The translations under genes were made by a program, and so were the position numbers. A stretch of 64,000 nt of DNA, taken from contig JAHLKD010000100.1 of assembly GCA_025526935.1 (NCBI GenBank), forward strand, positions 142,397-206,396, in the 5' to 3' direction. Each line of letters opens with the position of its first letter. Positions within the stretch are counted from its first letter, which is position 1. Source of the stretch: Cladochytrium replicatum (lineage: Eukaryota; Chytridiomycota; Chytridiomycetes; Cladochytriales; Cladochytriaceae). Shown here piece by piece: positions 11,918 through 23,339 of the stretch. The notes beneath the pieces were generated by a model that did no database searches, was not told the origin of the DNA, and saw nothing but the letters and a program-made list of their open reading frames with translations.

Positions 11918-12458
11918 TGTTGAACAAAGGTGGATCTGGATCCCCAGGTTGTGTGTGTTGAATCATAATTGAATCATAACACCTGCGCCCCTGCTCGTTT
12001 CACATCACAATCGTCTTAAATGCCCACACAAACCTGCTCGCAAAAGTCAGCGTTTAAACAACAAATACATCTTCAATATTACACTATTCTGTAGGAAAAG
12101 ATACTGGTGACAGAGCGTCAAATGGTGAACGGGTGAAAAGACCCAAGCTGATTCATGGTTAACGATAATAAGAGATCAATAAAGAAGATTGCGAGTCACA
12201 AGTGCTAGCGCAAGAGAATGGTCCTTGTGTGTATCGCCACAGGCTCCTTAAATAAGTGTACTGTTGTTTTGGCTTTTCCTTCCAGAAGATCTGGATCGTA
12301 GCGATAAGGTTTGACTCTTCTTCTCACATGCATAGCGAAGCATAATCATGCCTAACTGTGCATGAGATCTAGCTCTCCTCAACAGGATTGTTCTCGCACA
12401 TGATTCCCACGAACGCGTGATTCATATGTAAACCTTTGCTCTGATCTGATCCGGGCTT
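11918..12458 (-). repeat. 5' LTR of copia A, partial and rearranged
   Basis: The ends TGTTGAACAAAG at 11,918 and the long match from about 12,165 to 12,458 belong to the family-A LTR. About 190 bp between them (roughly 11,965-12,150) do not match 18-616. The LTR stops short at 12,458, about 230 bp before its expected end, where an unrelated gag fragment begins. Confidence 0.75.
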
Positions 12459-13031
12459 TCAAAAGTCTTCTGTCCTTTTGCTGCGTAAATTCCGCGTAAA
12501 GCAGCAACTTGATCGACAGCATTCTATGTTGTGCAATAAATTGATGTCGACCTCCGGAAAACAATCGGCAAGACTACTGTTTGCAATGTTCTTGTGTCCT
12601 TGAGATCGTTCGTACATCTGTAATTCAGCGCGATATGATTGCAATGGTCGATGATTGTCGTTCACAATTGTGTTGTATTCTTTCAAAGCTACGTCGTACT
12701 CTTTAACGGCATAAGCAAAATCATTTGTTGTGTCGTATTCTTGGAGTGCAGACGGTCGTTCTGGCCATTCAGGCTCCTCTTCTTTCATGAAGTCTTCCGG
12801 CTTTGGGTAGGGCGACTTTGTGAGCAAAGTTCCAGCTTCTCCGTTTGAGTTTGCATAATTCTGAACAATTTTCATGTATTTGTCGAACTCTCCAAGTGTT
12901 TGCGCAGCGAACGGCATTGGTTTTCCGTTGCGGTGTTGTTCCTAGGCATACTGTGAGCGTTGGAAATCTGGTGTTGATCGGGGGAAGCGCCTTGCGGCAA
13001 TGAGTAATCATTGCTCTGGTTGTTTTGGCTC
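12459..13031 (-). pseudogene. third copia gag fragment (family B-like)
   Basis: The minus strand encodes, in two frames joined by a frameshift near 12,930, QNNQSNDYSLPQGASPDQHQ and then QTLGEFDKYMKIVQNYANSN up to CFPEVDINL and a garbled end. It is uninterrupted across the point where the gag gene of element B was inverted, so it serves as the reference for reconstructing that event. There is no LTR of its own in view. Confidence 0.8.
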
Positions 13032-14098
13032 TGTAACATTTGATATCTGTGCAAATTCAAACCAAAGACGAACCTTTCATTGGTCAAGTCGCTAAATGCA
13101 TCATGCACGTTTAAAGTTGGAGTCCTCATTCTGGAATGGCGGCTGCGATGATCATGGACATCTCCGCCACAAAATATTCGGGAAAACAGCTCAGAGACCA
13201 CTGAAAATCTCCTTATAAACAGCTCGAAATTTCTCATGTTGTCAATCCCGACTGGTCTAAAATGTGCTCTGGATCGTGAGTGCAGATTCGCAAATGTTGA
13301 ACCTATCCCCGCAGAGCACCAACACCAACCAACATCTACCATCTTCACAAATACTGCCAAAATGTAGACACGACTTGCTTCTGTTGCCACAGAATTCATG
13401 GGGATGGACTGGCGAGTGCTTGGAGGAATAAAACATCGATGCGCCGTACTTTCAAGGTGCGGGTTTCTTCTCGATTTTTGTGGTGTGGCCTCCATCATTA
13501 TCTATAGCCTCTTGGAACACCTCCTAGGTCATTGTTGCCAGGACCACCTTAGGGCATTCTCTGGGGCACACGATGGTGTGGGCCATATCGGACAGGGACA
13601 TTCAACTGAATTGAAGTGTGAATGCAAAACGTACCTTGAATTTGCGTTCAATAGTACTTCAATCGTCGCTGACCTAATTACACATGTCAACCCAACAGCG
13701 GCTGGTCCCCATTGCCATTGCACCTAGCTGAGCTTGTTTCCAACGAAGCTGTGGATTCTATTGGTGGCCATTCAAACGAACTTTGACCAACATTCTTCAG
13801 CTGTCATGCATTTCGACTGTATCCTAGATTATACAGCTATTGTACCATTGGTTGGTTTACTTAAGTCCAACATTATTGGTACTGTTGCCATTGGATCTTG
13901 ATTCTATTTCTCTTAGGTCTGGTGTTCCCCACTTTCTTCGACTGGCTTTTGGGCCATCTTCCCGCAGCCTTCAGCAGCGCATCCTCAGGTATGACACTGT
14001 TCACAGTTCACAGCTGACAAGAAAGAGTCCAAGTAGATAAGGTACATGAAGACTGTGAATTCAAAAATATAATCACTTGATTGGAGTCTACTCCCACC
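13032..14098. other. no recognised gene; possible third peroxidase scrap
   Basis: I see no convincing gene here. On the minus strand at about 13,290-13,405 the frame reads NSVATEASRVYILAVFVKMV, whose spacing resembles the SVAAANTLFKDRYGTVFMKMV segment of the peroxidase at 15,769-17,053. It could be a relic of a third tandem copy or chance. The rest is unassigned. Confidence 0.3.
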
Positions 14099-15490
14099 TC
14101 ATTGTTTTCGCAATTGACGGACGCGAACTGTCCCTAAGCAAACCAAACAGTACTCAAGCATGCAAAGAACACCCGAGATCGCATCCAAAACATTCCGCAC
14201 CACCGACACTCCCGCAGAGCTCGATGCCGTCGGTGTGCTCTGTACCGTGGGCGACCTCGAGTTCTGATACTCAACTGGTACCCACGACGCTGGTATCCCC
14301 ATAATCTGCTTTTCAATCGGAACATCGACTATCTGCGCCGCCGTGCACGCATCCCCGGACAACCGACACCCAAGTGTATTGCCATATCCACCATCTTCAA
14401 AAACGCCTGTGCGTAATTTAATTCTCATAAAACACCGCGTTTCCAGCTGCAACCGAGCTCGCATACGACCATACAATCTCCAACCTCTCCGGCTGTGTTC
14501 CGATCAGCCTGTCGCTAGGGAGCCAGTACGGACTCTGCGCGTTCGCGTTTGACTCGGTCGCGACCGCGTTGAAAAGTAGCTGTCGTCAACACCGTGGGCG
14601 TGGAGTCGAAATCCTGCGGCGGGAAGACTCCGAAACCAGGGGACCCCACAGTCCTGTTCGCGCCCGCAAGCGAGTGCGAGCCGAGCACGATCGTGACGTA
14701 ATCGGGTTGGGTAAAGTTCATTCTCGTGAACGCGGCGCGGAGTGCGTCGAGACCCATGCCATTGCTCGGGAGGAGGGTAAAGTCGTTCGGCGTGAAGAGT
14801 CCACGCGGCTGGGGCGGAACTGTGGGTGAGGCGGGACCTCCGCAGCGGTGAAGTGCAACCATTCCACCCAGCACTATGTCCACGAAATTGCAATATCGGA
14901 ATAGTACAAAGGCAAGCCGCTGTTCTTCCACCAATCGAGGACGTGCACGTGGCCTTTCAGACTCGGGTTATTAATGCTGTTTGTACAGAGTTTCAGGTCA
15001 AGGCCGCTCGATTTCCACCATTCGAGGACATCGACGTGCCAGTCTGCCGCTACGGAATACAAAGCGTGAACGGCCTTAATGTAGGGTTAGGGAGGCCAAA
15101 TACCGGAGACTGTTGGATGATAAATGGCCCAGCTTTCTGAACAACTGAATGTTTTCGCCACCACGGACATTTCCTTCGATGTTTGCTTCGGTTTCCGTCA
15201 GGATCGACGCATCGATGCCACCACGCAGGTCGGCTTCTGAGGTAGCGTTTGCATCAAAGGTGGCGAAATCATGGAAGACTGTGCGAACCCAGCCGATATA
15301 AGATCTACAAGTTACAAAAGTGTGAGATGGTGTGCTTTATGAAAGTTTCAAAGTACCCCATAGAATTCGTCAACTTGCTGTTTGTGCCAGCCATTTCCCT
15401 GAGCAAAGTGTAGTTGTAGCCATTTGCTGATGGTGGATTGGCCGAGAAAACGAGCGCAAGAAGTATGAGGAAGGAGCGAGCGGAGACTCT
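14099..15490 (-). pseudogene. heme peroxidase pseudogene with ankyrin insertion
   Basis: Downstream tandem copy of the gene at 15,769-17,053. The signal-peptide exon is recognisable (VSARSFLILLALVFSANPPSANG, then YNYTLLREMAGTNSKLTN), but the position of the neighbour's ATG reads GTG. The next exon keeps WVRTVFHDFATFDANAT with the distal Arg-His pair. The frame then fails, an ankyrin-repeat segment of about 220 bp intervenes, and the gene resumes at IVLGGMVALHRCGG, keeps the proximal histidine in VLGSHSLAGAN, and breaks again near 14,560. The remaining GNTLGCRLSGDACTAAQIVD and the hydrophobic tail are in another frame. It cannot make a full enzyme. It is probably a degenerated duplicate rather than a different peroxidase class. 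Confidence 0.85.
14890..15110 (-). other. ankyrin-repeat gene fragment inside the peroxidase pseudogene
   Basis: On the minus strand the sequence encodes two adjacent repeat-like blocks, VLEWWKSSGLDLK and GHVHVLDWWKNSGLPLYYSD. I recognise this 'GHVxVLxWWKxSGL' pattern as that of large ankyrin-repeat families common in chytrid genomes (established knowledge, from memory). The block has no counterpart in the neighbouring intact peroxidase and lies between FFRTW-like and IVLGG-like peroxidase sequence, so it was inserted or patched in. Confidence 0.7.
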
Positions 15491-15768
15491 CACGGCGAGA
15501 AGCTCAGAAGAGTTTTGAGTGCATAAGCTGAAACAAATTTTCATCCTATTTTTTCACTCTATTTTCATGATAGCGAGTGGTCAGCGAGCACGGCGAACGT
15601 CCCAAATAAGCTGAGAAGAAAACAGAAAGTTGTGGTGTTGTCCAGAAAACTCGAACATTACGAAAGTTGTGCAGAGACATATGAAAAGAAATAAAAAATT
15701 AAAGAAACAAACTCGCAGGAGCTTTCCTAAACACTCCCGCAGTAACAATACGCAATTAGTAAGGATAA

Positions 15769-17053
15769 CTATGCAAACCACACTGAACCCAAGCACACAA
15801 AGAACGCACTCAGAAGTGTGCGAACAGCAATCGTCGGTTCGGCAACATGTGATGCCGCTCCCGTCTTATCTGCCGACGCAGTTCCCGTAAGTTGAATGAT
15901 GGGACCGCCGGCGGGCGACGGCACACTCTGGTATCCCGCTGGGATCCACGACTCCGGAATCGCAGAGATCGAATTCGCGATATTCGAGTCGACAAGCTGC
16001 GCCGCAGTGCAACCCGCACCCGACAGCGGGCATCCAAGCGTATGCCCCATATCCACCATCTTCATAAACACAGTTCCATAACGGTCCTTGAAAAGGGTGT
16101 TGGCCGCCGCGACGGAGCTCGTGGTTCCAGCGTACGACTGGATTAATGCAGCCGCGCCAGGTTCTGACCCAATTTTGTCGTCGCTGGGCAGCCAGTACGG
16201 CGACAAGACTTTCGAGTCCGTCTTTGACGCGATGGCGTTGACAAAGTAGTTGTTGTCAAAGACGCTGGGAGTGGAGTCGAAGGAGTGCGGAGGGTACTTT
16301 CCGAAACCTGGGGATCCGGAGGTCATGTTGACGCCACCGAGGGAGTGTGAGCCGAGAACGAGGGTGAGGTATTCTGGTTGAGTAAAGTTCATGCGTTTGA
16401 AGGCGGTGTGAATCGCGTCGAGACTCATGTCCTTGTTGGGCAAGAGTTCGATGTTGTTTGCCTTGAATGAGTCAACTCTGCCGGGGCGGAATTGTGGGGT
16501 AAGGTCAGGGCCTCCGCAGATTCGGAGTGCGACCATGCCGCCAAGAACGATCCAGTCCGTTGCTATTGGGAAGCAAAATGTGTTAGGAATGGCTGCTGCA
16601 CACTGACTCATATCCTCTTTCACAGTTTTTTGCGCTGTTCTACACTGCAAATTACCAGAAACAGAAGGGTGCTGAAGAGCCCATGTCCTGAAGAACTGAA
16701 TGTTTCCACCTCCACGGATATCCCCGTTGTCATCAATGTTTGCTTCCGTTTCTGTCAAGATTGAGGCGTCCAGACCGCCACGGTGCTCAGCAGAAGTAGC
16801 GTTTGCGTCGAAAGTAGCGAAGTCGTGGAAGACTGTTCGCACCCAGCCGATAGCCATAGCACCGCAAGTTCTGCTAACTAGTCAGACAAGTGTGAAACAA
16901 ATCGGTCTCTGTAACATACCCCATAGCGTTTGTAAGCTTGCTGTTCGTCCCAGCCATCTCCTTCAGCAACGTGTAGTTGTAGCCCCTTACTGGTGGTGCT
17001 GCCGAGAATGCCAGGCCGAGCACCACGACGAATGCGCTTGGCCCGACTCTCAT
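15769..17053 (-). CDS. secreted, probably GPI-anchored heme peroxidase
   Basis: Heme peroxidase of the plant/fungal peroxidase superfamily, oxidising substrates with H2O2 at the cell surface. The ATG at 17,053 opens a signal peptide (MRVGPSAFVVVLGLAFSAA). Two introns are visible: one of about 60 bp after LTNAMG, with splicing giving TCGAMAIGWVRT, and one at 16,563-16,655 (GTAATT...ATAG) joining HPSVS to ATDWIVLGG. Key residues: distal Arg and His in WVRTVFHDFA, proximal His in VLGSHSLGG, and a conserved GCPLSGAGCTAAQ cysteine segment. The C-terminus ends in a short hydrophobic stretch (LLSAFFVCLGSVWFA) after small residues, as in GPI-anchor signals. The frame is intact after splicing. I cannot assign manganese or lignin substrate specificity. 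A dead tandem copy lies just downstream. Confidence 0.85.
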
Positions 17054-17147
17054 TGACGAGTTTAACTTGATTTCTGTGTATTTAGCACTGCCATTTCTGT
17101 GTTGTGGTGCACTAGTGAATCACTCACTCACATTGTTACTGAGTAAC

Positions 17148-20122
17148 TCATCGCATCATCACGTCCATACGAGTCAACTGCGCAAACGTGTCGGTCGGGA
17201 TCCGGAACTGGATCAGCCCCGCAAACACCATTAGTCGCGTCGCCTTGCCCCGCAACTCTGCCCTCCGCTCGCTCCGCACCCAATCCTCCCCGCCCTTGTC
17301 CCCAACACGCTGGTACAGCTTCTGCAGCACGCTCATCGTCGCAACAAGCACCTCAGGGAATGTCACCCCGACTCCCTCGTCAAGCTCTCCAAACTCGTCC
17401 GCCTTGCGTTGTATCATCCCCATGTCCAACGCTCCGCTGCTTCCCGATCCACTGCCTTCCAACGGGATCAGCCCGAGCGTCTCCATCCCAGCGAGAGCCT
17501 CGTCGAGCTTGCCCTGTCCGTAGTCGCGGAAGAATTTGCTCAGCGAAAGAAGAACTTCCACGGTCCGCTTGCGGCCGGCTGTGATCGTCCCCCAGATCGT
17601 CGCGTATCCCTTGTAGTACTCAATCACTTCTTCTGCGTACTGCACCGCAGTCCTCGCTTCGTCAACCCCACCAGCACCAATATCCATCCCTCCATAACTC
17701 TGTCGTCTCCCACCACCATCCGCTTCTCCCCCTGCAAACCTCTGCTGTCCCATCATCTCTCCAAGATGCCTGTTCAAAATCGACACCACTGTGTTGTAGT
17801 CCGCCGCAAGGTCGTACAAGTACACTGCTTCCTTAAACTTGCCGTCCCGATCCGCTTGCTCCGCAGCAACCTTGACCATCGTCGCCAAAAACTCCTCGTG
17901 CGTACGGATGTGAATCAGCCGTCCAAACTTCTCCACCTCTCCAGCCGTCGTCGTCCCTTCCGTCCCTCGCCTCGGCTTCCCAAACAGCGTTGCGTAATCC
18001 CCACTGCCCCTCGCAATGTCACGCACATAGGTATGACACACCCTCGTGTAGTCCCGTCCCATCGACCCACCAGAAAACGCTCCCCCATCCTGCATCGACC
18101 CATCCGAGTCCAGCTCGGCACCGTAAAGCCCAATCAGATACACGTACTGAAGCGCTTCGACGGGCTCCGTACCCAAGAAGCTCTTCGCGTACTGGTGCAT
18201 CAACCTCGCAAAGCTCAAACTCGCAGCGGCATACTTTGCCGGGTCGATTCCAGGCACCGCCTGCACGCTCAGAAGGTGCATCCCAACATCCGTCGCATGT
18301 GGGTTCTCCGGAACCCGAAGAGCACCATAGTACGCCAGAGCCGTCGCAAAATGCACCGCGTCGATCGCAACGCCGTCTATCCCCGTCAAATACTCCACAG
18401 CCCTCTCAAACTCTCCGCACAGAAGCAAGGTCTTGAACCAGATCACCGGCGTCTTTCCTTTCGAGCTGAAATGGTCCGCACCAAATCGCTGCATTGCCGC
18501 AGACATGTCTCGGAGACTGTACTTTGCAGAAGCCGGCTCGCTCCCCGCCGACCCGTCCTCAGACACGAGCATCAGCTGAAGCCACAGATAATCCTCGATC
18601 GACGGCACGACTTCCGCAACAAGCGAGCGCTTGCTCAGCTCGCATCTCCCCACAATCTTGTAAATCGCCATCTTGAACGCGTCCCCGCCCGCCCACACAC
18701 CATTCGCGTCCAACATCACCGACCCCCTCACTCGCTGGTTATACTCCCCGTGTATCTGCGCCCTCAACGAATCTTGCAACTTCCCACACCCGCCGTTCAC
18801 CCACGCCGTAAAGTACATTCCGAATTTCGCATCGTCCGTGCGCTCCAAGATCCCCTGGTACGACTCCACAAACTCGCGCGCAACGTCGACGAATCCAGCC
18901 CGGATCAAATAGAACAGGTGGGCCCAGAACGGCACGCCTCGGAACCGTTCGAGCCACTCGTGCTTCCACGACCCGATCTGCGTCATCCGCACATTCACGT
19001 ATGCCTCGATGATGCTGGAAACGGTCGGTCGCCCGCCGATCGCGGAACGGTGTTGCTGGACTTGGTTCTCCGCGTACGCCCAAAAGAGTTGCTGGAGCGA
19101 CCGACGGCCGCCGGCAACCAGCATCTTTCTTAACGATGGGTCGGACGACGCGACCGCGACGGCGTACTGTTTTTCTTTGAGCGGAGTACGTTGGAACCGC
19201 CCATGGAGGACGTCGGTCTCGTTGAGTATCGAAGCAAGATGCGTCCAGCATTCCGTTAGGTGTTGCTGGGTCGCGTCGACGCGGTCGAGTTGCTTGGACA
19301 CCTCGCGGAGCTGCGAGATGAGCCCGTAGTCTTCGCCGCGGAGTCGGGCCTCGTTGAGTTCGCGGATGACTTTTGCGTATCGCTTCACCCGTGGTTCAAG
19401 CTGCACACTTTCCCGTCCTGAAATGAAAAATATAAACCAACGAACAATAAAAAAATATGGCACTCACTTGCAGAACCACCCAGAAGATTGCCCATCACTG
19501 TTACAATCCACAAGTAAATGAGCTTCCATCCAAAAAGTCGCAAACTTTTTTGTCACTCACCTTGTGAACCCGACCGATCGCTCCCAAACCCAAACCCTCC
19601 GCCTCCCACCCCACTCCCACCAACCATTTGATGCTGTCCAAGCTCCTCAAACGCCCTCCGTTTCGCCCTCTCCCACTCAACCCTCCCCGCCCTCTCGAAA
19701 CCCTCCTCAAACTCCCTCACCGCCGCCCTCCTCACCTCCTCCACAGCCCCAACAATAACCATCTCATGCGCGTGGCGCACATACCCCTCCAGATCCGTCT
19801 CGTGCAGCGGACTCAGGCTCTCAAACGTCGACGACGGTGCAGTCGCAATATGGATCGAGTTCAACACGTCCGAGATCCGCTCGGGGTCGAATCCCCGGTT
19901 CGCGAACAGGTACGCTGTACGCGTGTCGGTTGTTGCGGTCGCGTGTTGGGTTGCGGCGGTTGTCGGGGATTGCGACGGGTGCGATTTGGAGAGAAGCTTG
20001 CGCGATTGAGAGTCGATTTGGTCCAGGCCGCGCTCGAGGTGCGGGAGGCCTGGACCCAGGATGTGCGAGGTGAGCTGGCGCGAGCGGGCGAGGAGCTCCG
20101 CAAAGTCTGGAGTAGATTCCAT
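17148..20122 (-). CDS. NIC96: nucleoporin NIC96/Nup93, nuclear pore inner ring
   Basis: Linker nucleoporin of the inner ring, which anchors other nucleoporins in the pore scaffold. The ATG at 20,122 starts ESTPDFAELLARSRQLTSHI. The family signature region NRGFDPERISDVLNSI...ETDLEGYVRHAHE is at residues ~75-120. Three exons are clear: 19,561-20,122, a 30-bp microexon at 19,468-19,497 (VMGNLLGGSA), and 17,148-19,417, with introns of 63 and 50 bp that both begin GTGAGTG. The splice phases join into RRESVQLEPRVKRYAKVI. The last exon is a long alpha-helical solenoid (770 residues; ILNRHLGEMM and AGMETLGLIPL near the end are typical). Total about 950 residues, a little longer than yeast Nic96. The GC-rich exon creates long antisense open frames that I do not consider genes. 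Confidence 0.9.
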
Positions 20123-20369
20123 CTTTTCAAGGAGGAACGAAAAGTTGTAAAACGCGGTCGAGGCGCTTAAAAAATAAGAGAGACAAAATGATTCTATTCT
20201 CAGTCATTCCGAAGATGATGTGTGCCTCAATCTGAACAAATGTAAAGACATAGAGAATGAGTACTAAATATGGTGACCTTTGATATATGTCGGCAGGGAA
20301 GAAACATATGGGGCGAAAAGAAGTGGAAGAACAATCGCTACAAATGAACTGAAGCCCAACCATAGAATT

Positions 20370-21010
20370 AAAATGTATATCAGCTCTCTCCCCCTCAAAT
20401 CAAGCATCGTTGGCCCATTTGTGAGTGTTAGCACATAAGAACACGATGTTTGATGAACTGAACATCGCCGAGCGTTTTGGTGAGAGAGTCGGCCATGTTC
20501 TCAGAAGAGGTTAGTTCAGAAGAGAAAGTTTTTGGTGACATGTAGATCAGTACCATGTGCAGTTGCAAAGACTTTCCAGTCTATCTATGTTAAGATCGTT
20601 GCGAACTGAACCTGACCTAATCTGGGAAACACCAATTAGCAGTGTTGTCTTCAGCGTACTCGGTCCATTGACGATTGTAGAGGTAATTGTAACTGTGTAA
20701 GAACAGCTGTGAAAAATTTTCTGATACATACAGTTTCCTTCACTGTGTCCCAAAGGACAAGAAATTCTGAATACATATTGGAGGTGGTGGGAGTGTCCTG
20801 TTTTGTCAATCGCCAGGAGAAAGCTGCTCCACTGAAGGTAAGTTCTTACCCTGGTCTGGCTTTACCAGAGGAGTAGTCAGACATGAAAAAAGCGTCAGCA
20901 AAGACAACAAGGAATCAAAGAAGAGTCCATAACCAAAGTCTGTGTTGGATAACGAACTGTGCCAAGAACATACCCAACAAAATTGTCTAGCACTTTCCAT
21001 CCGCTTTCCA
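20370..21010 (-). pseudogene. relic of a different copia element (RNase H end)
   Basis: On the minus strand at about 20,400-20,510 the sequence reads SSENMADSLTKTLGDVQFIK, the usual 'ADxxTKxL' end of copia RNase H, followed by a purine-rich GATTTGAGGGGGAGAG that could be a polypurine tract. The rest up to 21,010 is too decayed to read; LVKPDQGKNLPSVEQLSPGD lies there in another frame. Old, non-functional. Confidence 0.5.
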
Positions 21011-21114
21011 TCACGTTCCCCTGAATCGATAGAGAACGGAACGCAAAGTAATGAGATACTGTAAAGTTCAAAAATCGAAGAAACTTAGTACAGGTGGTAA
21101 ATCATCTGCACTCA

Positions 21115-21560
21115 TCAAAGGGGAGGGTACTGGATGATTATCTACGATGAGACACATCTATCTTTATTCACTTCCTCTCAATGAAGTCTGACTTGACAGA
21201 TTGCATTATTTGACATATTGCAAAGATAGAAAAGGCAACTAGTGACACTGTCATGGAACTTCAAGTGGACTTTGGAGAATCTATCACCAGGTAGATATTG
21301 CACAGAAAAGGTACCATCCATTGCACTTCAACAACCCTCACCAGCACATGTGAAGGAACTGAATGGATTAGCAGAGGAAAATGTTTGCTGCTACAATCTG
21401 GACTTTGACTTCCTCCTACATCCAATTCAGGAAGTTTTTAATCCTCTATGCCGCGACTGTCAAATACAGGGTCGTTCACATGCGAACTAAAAGCATACCC
21501 TTAATTGCTTATTTTGGAAAGATTGGATGTACATTTCCTAACTCATTTCTCAAAGAACTG
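21115..21560 (+). pseudogene. copia integrase relic
   Basis: Plus strand: VPSIALQQPSPAHVKELNGL followed by AEENV aligns with PRIHAHPSPASVKELNGLAERNV of element B. After a frameshift, FRKFLILYAATVKYRVVHMRTKSIPLIAYF aligns with the next block (FIKFAILYAATVKNCVYHSRTK). The upstream 100 bp resemble the IIVDE region of the core. It is a decayed fragment of a third copia lineage and may belong with the relic at 20,370 only if rearranged, since the strands differ. Confidence 0.7.
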
Positions 21561-23339
21561 GCGACATGATGTGGCATTGTTAACCAGCACTGCGTCTGGC
21601 ACAATGTAATCCAATGAAAATTGTCATGGCTGACAATATTTCGAAGGCTGCCCAGATCAACCAATACCTGCTTATACTTGTCCGCATCGCCGCCAAAATT
21701 ATTCCAAAACCCGTGCTTCCTTCAGAAACTGCCTACAATAGACATGAACTTGCTGAAGTCCCAGATTGCCTCAAAGTCGTTGCCCAAATGTGCCTGTTTC
21801 CCGATTAGCCGAGCTGCAGCAAGTACGTCCCTTGGATTTTGGTGAGATGAAGTTTCAATAATGTGTTTTTCCGCCTACTCAGGTATATCTATCCTGCTCA
21901 TAAGTACATCCCGCAGGAAGATCACTACGATTGACGTCAGCACGTCAACCACACATCTCGCTTGTTGAATAGCAAAAGAGAATCAGTTGCTCTTCCGATC
22001 TGTGTACAGCTTGTATCTTGAAGGATGATACTGATCGGAGCACTGATGTCATGTGCAGCCAACCTAATTGTAAATCAGAGTTTGTAAGCGTGGAGCTGCT
22101 GAAATCCATACCAATGCTTACAGATTCGATCATCTGAACAGAAGATATAAAGCGCTAGAGAATATACAGAGAGAGTTGGCAAATTCATTACCGTAATTAG
22201 GGAAACTTACTCTTCTTACCTTGGATCCTTTGAGATTCGTCAAAAATTTCTCTTCTTTTTTGGGTAATGAATCCATCACCAAAACTGCGCTAATAGCCCA
22301 TTCAAACTCCATCTCCAAGTCTTGTGGGTTCGATGTCACGCTCGAATTTATCAACAAGTAATGTCCGAGTGATTCAGAGGTACAGTCCTTGTTATCTGCT
22401 CTGGTCAGATAATTTACGATATGTTTGGCACAATGTACTGATGGGTTCAAGAAGGAGATCTGGAGCTGATTTTACCTTAATCTTGTCATCTATGGTAGCT
22501 GAGGAGCTTGTTGAAGACAAGCAACTGATGAGTATGGAAGACGCTGATGGAACTGGTCCTGGCTAGGCTTCACTTGCTGAGGCAGATGGAACAGCAGCTG
22601 CAGCCGCACTTGTCGAAGAGACCGACGACAGGTCAGCCGTGCCTGAAGATGACCCAGCAGTGCTCATTGAACGGAAAGCGAGTGAGTTGATGTGTCATGC
22701 AAATGGGCCCAAATTAAGCTCGTCGTGAAATATTCACACGACGACTATGATGAGGAACTGCGGGCTGCAGGGATGTATATGCTCAACTTTGCTAACATTA
22801 CTGTAGGAAAAAGAGAACCATGATGATTCACCCCCAATCGTCGACTTCACAGACAGCAAATCAACAGTTCCCTGCGTTATCGACAACGGTGCTCGAGTTA
22901 ACAAAATTTGTTTCTTTTGAATTCAAGGGAACGACACCTGAAGCGATGCCATTTCGTAAATACTCAGGATCTCTGGTCTACACAGAGCTAACAAGTAACT
23001 GATTCTAATCAGCAAAAGCCTATCCATCTACCGCAATTACAAGTCAAGTTTGACAGGTATTTGGAATATTGTTGTTCAACGGACGTTAACATTGCGATGA
23101 TATTTAGATTTCATGTCAGAGAAAGGACCTAATCACTAGGCAACTCATGCAGCAGGTCTGGACACATTTTCAGAAATGAGATTCCATCATGGCATGGTGC
23201 CAACAATGTCACAGATACTTATGTGGCCTGATCACAGTCACACAGAAGCGCGCGACGGACTTCTGCAGGAAAATCGACCAGAAACCAGTAGCGGGAGCTT
23301 CTTTTTCCTCCGCTTTGACTTTGCCGTTCTGGTGGCTGG
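21561..23339. other. no recognised gene
   Basis: Only short open frames without recognisable homology. The composition and the flanking relics suggest decayed transposon sequence, but I can name nothing specific. Confidence 0.5.

Noticed and set aside
17409-19133. Long plus-strand open frame of over 570 codons opposite NIC96
   Set aside because: It is the antisense shadow of a GC-rich exon; composition is Arg/His/Pro-rich and unlike a protein, while the minus strand has a recognisable spliced gene.
22130-22566. Open frames on both strands around 22.1-22.6 kb as genes
   Set aside because: No recognisable domains and no splice-consistent extension; the area is bordered by transposon relics.
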